Shown here: positions 1 through 5,585 of the stretch, in pieces
Layout: every line of letters begins with the position of its first letter
Numbering within the stretch: the first letter of the stretch is position 1
Assembly: GCA_005240025.1 (NCBI GenBank)
Contig: SBBK01000216.1
Location: forward strand, 1-6,248
Direction: 5' to 3'
DNA: 6,248 bases
Source: an archaeon
Lineage (GTDB): Archaea > Thermoproteota > Nitrososphaeria > Nitrososphaerales > Nitrosopumilaceae
Translations under genes and position numbers: made by a program
Notes under the pieces: generated by a model
What the model saw: only the letters and a program-made list of their open reading frames with translations
Databases searched by the model: none
Told to the model about the DNA's origin: nothing

Positions 1-517
1 CTGTCACCTTGATGGGCCTAGGCACGTGAATAACCTGCTCCACAGATATCTGCATTTCTTGTGGAGGCTCTGGAACCATCAGATTACTGACGCCGTAGGT
101 TTTGCCGCCATATTCTATTACAAACCACCATTCGTTTAACTTGATGCCATGTTGTCGTTGTGATTTGTCTGTAAAAAAATCATAATAGTATATTGTTTCG
201 CCATAAGAAAGAATCGTCCAGCCCTGCTTGTTGAACTCTATTCTATTGCCAACCTTGTCTATTGCTTCCCGGAGTTTTGGAATCTTTTGCAGATCATTGT
301 AGTCAAGATCTAAAAATTGCATTGGCTCAGAGGCATTGTAACTCTGGCGGATGCCAAGCTCGCGGTCGGTGAGGCGCTCAACTCCCACAGATGCACAGTG
401 AGAGCCAGTCAGTGCGCCGTTGAGGGCAAAGATCAAGCCAGTCGATATAAGAAACAACAAAGTGCCACACACTGCGACAATTCCCAGGATTATCAGAATT
501 ATTGCATATTTTGACAT
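1..517 (-). CDS. Membrane-anchored hypothetical protein, C-terminus outside the window
   Basis: I do not recognise this gene. The visible 172 residues start at an ATG (515-517) and stay open to the left edge, so the protein is incomplete. Residues 5-33 are a strongly hydrophobic segment (IILIILGIVAV then LLFLI), best read as an N-terminal membrane anchor. The rest is probably extracytoplasmic. Around 67-87 is a segment FLDLDYNDLQKIPKLREAID, acidic and helical. Residues 97-145 are aromatic-rich (YGETIYYYDFF, NEWWFVIEYGGKTYGV) and look like beta strands. The end is proline- and valine-rich. The start lies two bases after the stop of the upstream gene, with AGGT as a short Shine-Dalgarno-like match four bases before it, so the two genes are very likely co-transcribed and translationally coupled. 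By inference it works at the cell surface with its secreted neighbour. Function is unknown. Confidence 0.8.
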   Translation of the reverse strand, partial: MSKYAIILIILGIVAVCGTLLFLISTGLIFALNGALTGSHCASVGVERLTDRELGIRQSYNASEPMQFLDLDYNDLQKIPKLREAIDKVGNRIEFNKQGWTILSYGETIYYYDFFTDKSQRQHGIKLNEWWFVIEYGGKTYGVSNLMVPEPPQEMQISVEQVIHVPRPIKVT

Positions 518-519
518 GT

Positions 520-1572
520 TTACCTTTCTACTTGGATTTCTTTTTTGGTCGTGCCGTCATTGTTTAATTTTAAAATCTTGTCGATGTTGTCTCCCCTGCT
601 TACACCAAACCAAAAAATGTGGTTTGTCTTTTGTTCTTCCGCATCGACAGAGGTAAACTGTACCTGAATTGTTATGAATGGAGGCAATGATTCTCTTGAT
701 GCAACAAAACTTGCCAGAGTAGAATTATCCAGTATATTGTACGTTTTTGCGATTTTGGAATCAAAATATTGCAAGGATGCTTTTTTGGCCCAATCATACC
801 AGACTTTGTTTTCCATGCTTTGGGCCCATCCACTTTTGTAGAGTGTGGTGGCAGTATCAAAACTAACACATGCTGGAAGGCCGTTCAGCTTTAGGACGAT
901 TACCAGGTCATCTGTACAAGCAACATCAAACCAGCGTGTTCCAGACGCAAATTGCTGCCGCGGTGAGGAATTTGCTGACTCGCCTTTGACATCGTCATGT
1001 ACTTGAACCTGTATTGATTGTGTTGGAGCCAGTACAATCGGATTTTTAGTGTCGTACCAGATGAATCGTTCGATGAGGTATTGGCCTTTTTCTTTTGGAA
1101 TCCATTTGAACGTGTGCGTTTTTTTATCTCCTGCTTCTATTACACCCTCGAACGAATCAAGATAAACTGCGGTTGGTTTTTCAGTTGCGCTTTGCCTGTT
1201 TATTTGCACCAGATACGTGAATTTTAGATCAAGATATTCAAAAGCGTTCGTAAAGTTTTGTGGGCTCAGTTTGTATTGGTCATATTTTACCCCGACATCG
1301 ATTGGTTTTTTGCAATAATTGTCATTTAGCATAAAACCATTCAGAAGGTACTGCTCACCAGTACGATATTCTGATGGGATCTCATAGTCGTTAGTTTGTG
1401 GATTGAAATAGAGAATATCCATTCCGGGCCCGGTTCCGCCATGGCCACCTCTGCAAATTTGTGTGCTGCACTCATCATAATATGTAAAGTATGGGTTGCA
1501 GATTGATTCTGCGTGTGCCGAACTCATGACGAACAGGTAAATTATTGCTAAAAGTATCGAAAAAAGCAGCAC
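520..1572 (-). CDS. Secreted protein with Ig-like region and thaumarchaeal paired-cysteine motif
   Basis: This is a 350-residue exported protein of unknown function. Residues 1-21 form a signal peptide (MLLFSILLAIIYLFVMSSAHA, likely cleaved before E22). The mature N-terminus carries C25, C35 and C40 around a glycine-rich loop (RGGHGGTGPG), and C87 follows, so disulfides are plausible. Residues about 105-193 look like an Ig/CARDB-like beta-sandwich: TFKWIPKEKGQYLIERFIW followed by a PIVLAP...IQVQV strand. Residues 218-250 carry C219 and C235 in a CTDDLVIVLK-GLPACV-TLYKSGWA pattern that I know from many secreted thaumarchaeal proteins, where its role is not established. The tail (250-350) has no recognised domain. 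The start is a GTG at 1570-1572, chosen because AAGGTGAT lies six bases upstream and the overlapping ATG reads into an early stop. The membrane-anchored gene follows two bases downstream. An adhesive or surface-assembly role is possible but not shown. Confidence 0.88.
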   Translation of the reverse strand: MLLFSILLAIIYLFVMSSAHAESICNPYFTYYDECSTQICRGGHGGTGPGMDILYFNPQTNDYEIPSEYRTGEQYLLNGFMLNDNYCKKPIDVGVKYDQYKLSPQNFTNAFEYLDLKFTYLVQINRQSATEKPTAVYLDSFEGVIEAGDKKTHTFKWIPKEKGQYLIERFIWYDTKNPIVLAPTQSIQVQVHDDVKGESANSSPRQQFASGTRWFDVACTDDLVIVLKLNGLPACVSFDTATTLYKSGWAQSMENKVWYDWAKKASLQYFDSKIAKTYNILDNSTLASFVASRESLPPFITIQVQFTSVDAEEQKTNHIFWFGVSRGDNIDKILKLNNDGTTKKEIQVER

Positions 1573-1578
1573 ATAATC

Positions 1579-1586
1579 ATCACCTT
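1579..1586 (-). promoter_or_regulatory. Shine-Dalgarno site for the 520-1572 gene
   Basis: AAGGTGAT on the minus strand matches most of the archaeal anti-Shine-Dalgarno complement GGAGGTGAT and sits six bases before the GTG start. It decides the start, because the nearby ATG (1572-1574) opens a frame that closes after a few codons. Confidence 0.75.
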
Positions 1587-1634
1587 GAAATGTGCTTTTA
1601 GGGTTGCTGATGACTCAGGTGTGGTTTCTAGGGC

Positions 1635-1644
1635 AAATACAAAA
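1635..1644 (-). promoter_or_regulatory. Possible TATA region for the 520-1572 gene
   Basis: TTTTGTATTT on the minus strand would place transcription start near 1613 and give a leader of about 40 bases that includes the Shine-Dalgarno site. The match to an archaeal TATA box is only moderate. A promoter inside the adjacent mobile element cannot be excluded. Confidence 0.3.
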
Positions 1645-1691
1645 TCTCTTTTTTATCAAACGAGTGGCGAGAAGACCACCGGATAAATCCG

Positions 1692-1955
1692 GTGGACGAA
1701 TCACCTGACAATCGGTTAGCTGGTAACTACAAAGAATTGTTAAATCCAACGAATCCAAACATGCTTTCAATGTTAGAGCTAGGCAAAGTGAAAGAACGTC
1801 GTGACCACGATACTGGCCTGTACCTCATACCATGTAAAGCCGAAACAGGATTGGGCCGGACAGACTACCGTAGTAACTACGGGAATTCAGGCTTGCGGAG
1901 ATCAGAAATTCGGTCGTTGAAGCAGGAAGAGGTCACTCAACTTGTTGGGTGGTAG
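1692..1955 (+). pseudogene. Decayed TnpB C-terminal tail (IS605 OrfB type)
   Basis: The frame from GTG 1692 to TAG 1955 is open for 87 codons but has no TnpB catalytic part (no RuvC-like DED motifs and no CxxC zinc finger). Its end, RSLKQEEVTQLVGW, resembles the loosely conserved final residues of IS605-family TnpB proteins. In the next frame, 1864-1911 reads TTVVTTGIQACGDQKF, which also resembles TnpB tails of the 'GTTGxxACGD' type. The two pieces lie in different frames, so I infer a frameshift between them, near 1905-1915. The tail ends inside the right-end hairpin, as is usual for this family. The first two thirds of the frame are not recognised. The resemblance comes from memory of such tails, not from a search. 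If the right end is still transcribed, this stretch would also encode the 3' part of an omega-RNA-like transcript. Confidence 0.45.
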
Positions 1956-1960
1956 TTCAC
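1934..1960 (+). repeat. Right-end hairpin and cleavage site of the IS605-type element
   Basis: CACTCAAC, a TT tip, then GTTGGGTG form an eight-pair stem with one wobble, followed by GTAGTTCAC. In IS200/IS605 elements the right end is a subterminal hairpin plus a short cleavage motif. In TnpB elements the same DNA gives the 3' end of the guide RNA scaffold, with the flanking DNA (here 1961 onward) as the guide. The flank is the coding DNA of the leftward hydrolase gene, whose TGA stop (1957-1959) is part of this motif. Confidence 0.6.
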
Positions 1961-3321
1961 AGAAAGACTGATCTGCCTGAGATGCCCGAGGTAAATTTAA
2001 CGAAGACAGCGGCAGGCATTATAATCAACAGCATGAGGGCGGCAAAGGGAAATTCCGGAATCGCCTGAATTCCGGAATAACATGGTTGCTCCGGTACGCC
2101 CTCGATGAAAAGAGAGCATCTCGTTCCATCGGTTTTAATCACTATATTTCCGTCAAGACCTGTCTGATAGTGAGTTATGTTTTTACTGTCATATTTTGAT
2201 ATGATTTGTTTGTCCGGATGGTCATACATGTTGTTTTGGTCTGCCGAGAACACAGCCAGCCTGGGGGTGGTAACATCAAGAAATGCGTCAGTACTTGAAT
2301 ATTTGGAACCATGATGAGGGCTGTTCATGATGTCGATGTCGGTTGGGTGATTTTGAACAATATAATCTTCGGTGGTAAGTGATGCGTCTGAAGTAAAGAG
2401 AAATGACACGTCACCATATTCTAGCAGAGTGACCAGTGCGTTAGAGTTTGATAGAGTTGCATGATCTGCCTCAGGTATTCCATTTGTCGGCGGACTGATT
2501 ATCTTTGATGTGACAGAGTCATCAAGTGCAATGTCATAACCATCAAAGACTATCCGGGGTTGCATGCCATTGTCTGAGATTTCTGCGAGAAAGTTTTGAT
2601 AGGTATCGGTATTGCTTGGAACGTGCGATATTAACACCTGCTGTACTGCGAAATCAGAGTCCTGCAGGATTTTGGTTAGTCCTGCAATATGGTCTTGGTC
2701 TGCATGCGTCCCAACCATTGCGTCAATATCAGATATATTGTACTGCTTTAGTGTGGATTTGAGTTTAGAGTACGCGCCTGGCATTCCGCCATCGATGAGC
2801 ATTGTTTTCCCATTTGGGTAGATAATCAGAATTGATTCGCCCTTTGTTCCAAGATCAACAAATACTGCGGTCAGGAGGCTGTTTTGATTTGTGATAGCTG
2901 GTACTGGAGCAGGCGTAGTTGTGGTGCCGCATGTTGGGTAAGTCGTCTCCCATGTGGCGTCATCATTATCGGTATCCACGATGGAAGGGGTTTGATCCAT
3001 CACATTTTGGTTTGCATCAAGCAGTGAGATCGTTTCTTCCTGATTGTCAAGGAACTGGCCTGGAAAAATAATTTTAATTTCGCCACATGCTGGTATTGCG
3101 ACATTATTGATTTGATATGTTTTTCCATCCCCCGTTCTGATTGACCATCCAGAAAGATTAACTGAATTATTGTTAGAGTTGTATAGTTTTATCCACTCGT
3201 TTGTAGCGTCCGCACCCGCCGGGTTTGGCTCTACTGCGATAATGTGGACGGTGCCTTGCGCAAATGCTGTGACAGATGAAATGAGTAATACAATGGCAAG
3301 CAGGACGCCAGCACCATACAT
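1957..3321 (-). CDS. Secreted lamin-tail-domain and ComEC-like metallo-beta-lactamase protein with PEFG sorting signal
   Basis: This is a predicted exported metal-dependent hydrolase of 454 residues. Residues 1-22 are a signal peptide ending AFAQ. Residues about 24-131 look like a lamin-tail domain (EWIKLYNSNNNSVNLSGWSI, then the GEIKIIFPG strand). A T/P-rich linker (about 132-146) leads to a metallo-beta-lactamase fold at about 150-405. Its motifs are those of the ComEC-type branch: LIDGG (175-179), GTHADQDH (204-211, ligands H206, D208, D210, H211), TSD (310-312), PHHGS (335-339) and a late YDHP (366-369). ComEC-like domains are thought to act as nucleases on a DNA strand, so extracellular DNA or phosphodiester cleavage is the likeliest role, though unproven. 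The C-terminus, IPEF at 421-424 plus a hydrophobic helix to about 441, is a PEFG-CTERM-type sorting tail. The final Leu codon and TGA are made by the junction with the mobile element. The ATG start (3319-3321) lacks a clear Shine-Dalgarno. Confidence 0.92.
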   Translation of the reverse strand: MYGAGVLLAIVLLISSVTAFAQGTVHIIAVEPNPAGADATNEWIKLYNSNNNSVNLSGWSIRTGDGKTYQINNVAIPACGEIKIIFPGQFLDNQEETISLLDANQNVMDQTPSIVDTDNDDATWETTYPTCGTTTTPAPVPAITNQNSLLTAVFVDLGTKGESILIIYPNGKTMLIDGGMPGAYSKLKSTLKQYNISDIDAMVGTHADQDHIAGLTKILQDSDFAVQQVLISHVPSNTDTYQNFLAEISDNGMQPRIVFDGYDIALDDSVTSKIISPPTNGIPEADHATLSNSNALVTLLEYGDVSFLFTSDASLTTEDYIVQNHPTDIDIMNSPHHGSKYSSTDAFLDVTTPRLAVFSADQNNMYDHPDKQIISKYDSKNITHYQTGLDGNIVIKTDGTRCSLFIEGVPEQPCYSGIQAIPEFPFAALMLLIIMPAAVFVKFTSGISGRSVFL

Positions 3322-3372
3322 AGCATTGTATGACAGTGTGAACAGTGAATAAAGATTTTGTCTGGGTGGTAA

Positions 3373-3380
3373 ATTTTATA
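3373..3380 (-). promoter_or_regulatory. Candidate TATA box for the hydrolase gene 1957-3321
   Basis: TATAAAAT on the minus strand is a strong archaeal TATA match. It would place transcription start near 3350 and a leader of about 25-30 bases before the ATG at 3321. It overlaps the inferred ancestral stop codon (3376-3378) of the broken upstream gene. A weaker box (CTTTATT, about 3346-3352) could instead give a leaderless transcript. Confidence 0.45.
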
Positions 3381-3652
3381 CAGTAGGATTGGAGGCGCCA
3401 CATCTTACTACAAACTTTGCATCTCCAAATCCATCTTTTGTTGATGACGAACCGTCACCATGCGCTACATTTCCAGACCAATTTGTATTGGAATAAACAA
3501 ATTACTGCCTTACCGGGAATCTTATTTTCTTCTGATGCTAATTCGCGATCAACTTTAGGCTTGATTACATCACCTATGGTTTGAGCTGAAGCATTATTAG
3601 AAAGAACCGTTTCAAATAGCAGTAATGAAAATATAATTAGAAAATACTTCAC
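3376..3652 (-). pseudogene. Small secreted protein gene broken by a one-base frameshift
   Basis: As it stands, the frame starts at GTG 3650-3652 and stops at 3455, giving 65 residues: a clear signal peptide (MKYFLIIFSLLLFETVLS, cleaved near NASAQ), then TIGDVIKPKVDRELASEENK and an ending (ICLFQYKLVWKCSAW) unlike normal coding sequence. In the neighbouring frame, coding-like sequence continues as FVYSNTNWSGNVAHGDG...GFGDAKFVVRCGASNPTV and stops at 3376-3378. Removing one of the two T bases at 3502-3503 joins the frames into a 91-residue protein, and 277 bases is exactly 92 codons plus one. The join would read GKAVFVYSNTNW. A true mutation, a sequencing error or a programmed +1 shift could explain it. 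The GTG shares one base with the upstream TAG (TAGTG), which implies translational coupling. I do not recognise the family. The glycine- and serine-rich mature part suggests a small extracellular protein. Confidence 0.68.
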
Positions 3653-4467
3653 TATCTCACGTATTCCATCTTTTGGAAATAATAGTATGAGTTGACTCCA
3701 CCTGTAAAGCCACCAGTTGCATCACTGCCAGATTTCCCCTCGTCTATTGCCATGAGTTGGTAACCTTCTTTTGTTAGTTGATCATATGCGATTATGAATT
3801 GAACTTGAGCTCCAAAAGCTCTTTGTAGTATGGCTATGTGTTGATTTTTGAATTGGATGACGCCATTTTTATCCCATTGTGCTTTGAACTGGTCATGTTT
3901 TAGACCAATCTCATGTTTCATTTGCTCGATTGATATGATACCATCTGAAGACATAGAACTGATTGGAATTGGTTGTACTAAAGTTTGTGGGGGATCATCA
4001 ATTACTGAGTCTTGGTTTGAGTTATTGCCTGAGATTTCTCTCTTTTGTGTAGATGAGGACGTATCAGGATATACAACTTCATCAACTGATTTTATGATGT
4101 TTTCTTCTTCGATATCCATAAGACAGGTCTCTAAATCTAGATTTGTCACGGTTTTTTCCCTTAACTTTTTGTAAAATGGGGTTATGAGTACTTTAGAATC
4201 AGGCCCAGTTAGTCCATATCCATTATAATAAATGTCAATCACACTTTGTGCATTTCCATTTTTTACTAAAATGAAGAATTTTTCAGCAAATTTATTTTTA
4301 GTCCAACTGAGTTTGGTTTTTCCTTCAAAATAGAATTTGGATGGGTTTTCCTCTTTTATCTCAAATTTTAATTCAGTGATAATCTTTTTTGCGAGAGAGT
4401 ATGCTTCAGTACGTGATAAGTTTACAAAAATTCTACCAAAAGATCTTCGAATTACACCAAGACCCAT
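3652..4467 (-). CDS. Hypothetical two-domain protein, 271 aa
   Basis: I cannot assign a function. There is no signal peptide or membrane segment, so it is probably cytoplasmic. Residues about 10-110 form an alpha/beta domain: VNLSRTEAYSLAKKIITELKF, then several strands (KFYFEGKT, FFILVKN, SVIDIYYNGYG), ending TPFYKKLREKTV. Residues about 130-178 are a Ser/Asn/Pro/Gln-rich linker. Residues 179-215 are helical (ISIEQMKHEIGLKHDQFKAQ). Residues 220-271 (VQFIIAYDQLTKEGYQLMAI, a glycine-rich turn, YYYFQKMEY) have the strand-helix-strand pattern of small DUF4177-like domains, which is only a resemblance. The ATG start has no Shine-Dalgarno. TTAATTAA at 4501-4508 is a possible TATA box about 37 bases upstream. 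The stop overlaps the GTG of the small secreted-protein gene, so the two form an operon. The gene is notably AT-rich (14 G+C of 60 at 4261-4320), which may indicate acquisition by transfer. Confidence 0.8.
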   Translation of the reverse strand: MGLGVIRRSFGRIFVNLSRTEAYSLAKKIITELKFEIKEENPSKFYFEGKTKLSWTKNKFAEKFFILVKNGNAQSVIDIYYNGYGLTGPDSKVLITPFYKKLREKTVTNLDLETCLMDIEEENIIKSVDEVVYPDTSSSTQKREISGNNSNQDSVIDDPPQTLVQPIPISSMSSDGIISIEQMKHEIGLKHDQFKAQWDKNGVIQFKNQHIAILQRAFGAQVQFIIAYDQLTKEGYQLMAIDEGKSGSDATGGFTGGVNSYYYFQKMEYVR

Positions 4468-4512
4468 CTGAAAAATTCACATTTTAAGAATGACTGTCAA
4501 TTAATTAAGTGT

Positions 4513-4546
4513 TATCGTTACTGTGGCGATAGCCTGTATCGTTTTT
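4513..4546. repeat. Interleaved TATCG/CGATA repeats with T-run
   Basis: TATCG (4513-4517), its complement CGATA (4527-4531) and TATCG again (4537-4541) allow two alternative hairpins. The second is followed by TTTTT on the plus strand. It lies in the 130-bp gap between the tRNA 3' end and the 271-aa gene. No rightward gene reads into it, so a terminator role is doubtful. It could be an operator-like site or chance. Confidence 0.3.
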
Positions 4547-4597
4547 GAAGGGAAAAGTGCAAAATCTTAGGTTCCAACTATTATCCCGTCAGAAAAG

Positions 4598-4681
4598 CGC
4601 GGGGGATGGGATTTGAACCCACGCGTCCTTACGGACATGGGATTAGCAATCCCACGCCCTACCAGGCTAGGCGACCCCCGC
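4598..4681 (-). tRNA. tRNA-Ser (GCU anticodon)
   Basis: All arms can be folded by eye. The acceptor is GCGGGGG (4681-4675) paired with CCCCCGC (4605-4599), and the discriminator G at 4598 is the usual serine base. The D arm contains GCCTAGCCTGGTAGGGC. The anticodon stem TGGGA/TCCCA encloses TTGCTAA, giving anticodon GCU (4645-4647 on the plus strand). A long variable arm GTCC-GTAA-GGAC marks a class II tRNA. The T arm is GTGGG-TTCAAAT-CCCAT. No CCA is encoded and no intron is present. CTTTTCT just after the 3' end can act as the T-rich archaeal terminator. It reads AGC/AGU serine codons. The 3' end faces the accessory-looking region on the left. Confidence 0.96.
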
Positions 4682-4703
4682 TCAAGGGTTGCTGTGTTCA
4701 CTC

Positions 4704-4714
4704 AGTAAATAAAT
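4704..4714 (-). promoter_or_regulatory. TATA box of the tRNA-Ser gene
   Basis: AATTTATTTAC on the minus strand is centred about 28 bases before the tRNA 5' end (4681), the normal spacing for an archaeal promoter starting at or near the first tRNA base. It touches the stop codon of the upstream metallophosphoesterase gene (4715-4717), so the intergenic space is minimal. Confidence 0.6.
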
Positions 4715-5515
4715 TCACTCTTCAGTGGATCTTGTGTAATTGTCCACTATGCTTTGCAGCGGAATCTTTTTTCCACCCACAATTTTGAGGTCAACGTGGA
4801 CTTTTTTGTTTTTTATCGTGATAATATTGTATGTGTTTTCAAAAAATCCCCGCATTCTCTCAGATGAGGCAGTTCCCGCATTCACTATTGAGAGATCCCT
4901 GAAATTCCAGATCCAGGGCCTGTGCTTGTGACCGCACAAAACCAGGTGCACCTTTGTTGCCAATATAGTCCGCAAAACATCGCCTGCGTCAATTACCTCG
5001 ACTCGGGCCGAGCCCGTATCTGGGATGCCAACCAGGTGGTGGTGCATTGCCAAAATCTTTACCTTGCCTTCGTGTTTTTGCATCGTTCTCTCAAGCCACA
5101 GATTTTGACGGTATCCAACCTCGCCCTCATCCCTGTCTGGCCTTGCAGTGCCAAGTGTCACCACTACGACATCACCCCCAAGCTCGTTTACCGTCTCAAA
5201 TGGAAAGTATTTTTTGAACATCAAATATCCCGTGTTCCTGTAGTCATGGTTGCCAGAAATCGTGATTATTTTTCCTGTCTCAAGTCGATCAAGGAGTTTT
5301 CTGCATTTTACGTATTCCTTTGCAAGGCCCTCATTTGTAAGATCGCCAGTCACAATCACTGCGTCCGGTTTTAGCGTATTTACCTCGGAGATTACCTTTT
5401 CAAACACAGAATCCTGGAATTGTGAGCCGACATGAATGTCTGACAGCTGAACAATCATCATATCATCCCGGGCAGAAACGCAATACTTTAGTCTTCTGAA
5501 ATGTGATTTTGTCAT
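4715..5515 (-). CDS. Calcineurin-like metallophosphoesterase (Icc/CpdA-like)
   Basis: This is a predicted cytoplasmic metal-dependent phosphoesterase of 266 residues with every signature of the fold in order: SDIHVG (25-30, D26 and H28), VTGDLT (55-60, D58), SGNHDY (88-92, N89 and H90), MHHH (157-160) and CGHKHR (194-199, H196 and H198). These residues hold two metal ions. The order and size match single-domain Icc/CpdA-type enzymes, which cleave phosphodiesters or phosphomonoesters. The substrate (cyclic nucleotide, nucleotide or lipid) cannot be told from sequence. The domain begins at MMIVQLSDIHVG, so M19 (5459-5461) or M20 is a good alternative start and the 18 residues before it may be untranslated. 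I kept the upstream ATG because the promoter box near 5559 lies at a suitable distance. It is divergent from the dehydrogenase-like gene and upstream of tRNA-Ser on the same strand. G+C content is core-like. Confidence 0.93.
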   Translation of the reverse strand: MTKSHFRRLKYCVSARDDMMIVQLSDIHVGSQFQDSVFEKVISEVNTLKPDAVIVTGDLTNEGLAKEYVKCRKLLDRLETGKIITISGNHDYRNTGYLMFKKYFPFETVNELGGDVVVVTLGTARPDRDEGEVGYRQNLWLERTMQKHEGKVKILAMHHHLVGIPDTGSARVEVIDAGDVLRTILATKVHLVLCGHKHRPWIWNFRDLSIVNAGTASSERMRGFFENTYNIITIKNKKVHVDLKIVGGKKIPLQSIVDNYTRSTEE

Positions 5516-5554
5516 TTTGAGTTTTTCAAAAATTGCAAATTTTTCTAGTTAGAG

Positions 5555-5563
5555 TTAAATATA
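5555..5563. promoter_or_regulatory. Shared TATA region between divergent genes
   Basis: TTAAATATA is nearly symmetric and sits in the 70-bp gap between the two divergent genes. Its centre (5559) is 27 bases before the TTG start at 5586, the distance expected for a leaderless transcript. Read leftward as TATATTTAA, it would give a start near 5532 for the metallophosphoesterase gene. Confidence 0.55.
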
Positions 5564-5585
5564 CTGGATCTAAAGCAACGCTGTT

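Larger units (their letters stand above)
1656..1960 (+). mobile_element. IS200/IS605-type element remnant (PATE/MITE-like), left boundary approximate
   Basis: This roughly 300-bp block between two leftward genes holds no intact gene. It contains four short palindromes: 1676-1684/1687-1695 (CCACCGGAT, perfect), 1799-1803/1806-1810 (TCGTG), 1868-1873/1877-1882 (CCGTAG) and 1934-1941/1944-1951 (CACTCAAC against GTTGGGTG, one G-T pair). The last is followed by GTAGTTCAC ending at 1960, the layout of an IS200/IS605 right end, where a hairpin stands a few bases before the cleavage site. GAAGA precedes both the first palindrome (1671-1675) and the last one (1926-1930), where the TnpA guide sequences would lie. 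The interior carries a decayed TnpB tail. No TnpA is present, so movement would need one supplied in trans. The right edge is well supported. The left edge is a guess placed just before the first palindrome. An internally deleted TnpB-only element is equally possible. Confidence 0.6.

Noticed and set aside
317..656. Two short plus-strand open frames
   Set aside because: They overlap the two coupled leftward genes, which have a signal peptide, a membrane segment and ribosome binding sites in their favour.
1656..1960. CRISPR-like array suggested by repeated palindromes
   Set aside because: The palindromes differ in sequence and spacing, and there is no repeated unit with spacers.
3173..3403. 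Minus-strand frame starting upstream of the hydrolase gene
   Set aside because: It overlaps the signal peptide region of the hydrolase in another frame and shows no coding character.
3848..4174. Open frame of 108 codons on the plus strand
   Set aside because: It is a shadow of the 271-aa gene on the other strand. The Cys/Ser/Ile-rich translation is typical of antisense AT-rich coding DNA.
4598..4681. Second copy of the tRNA 3' end as an attachment site
   Set aside because: No repeat of the tRNA end was seen elsewhere in the window. One may lie outside it, but none can be reported.
4922..5374. Open frame of 150 codons on the plus strand
   Set aside because: It lies wholly opposite the metallophosphoesterase gene, whose motifs are all in order. 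Its translation shows no domain and an unnatural composition.
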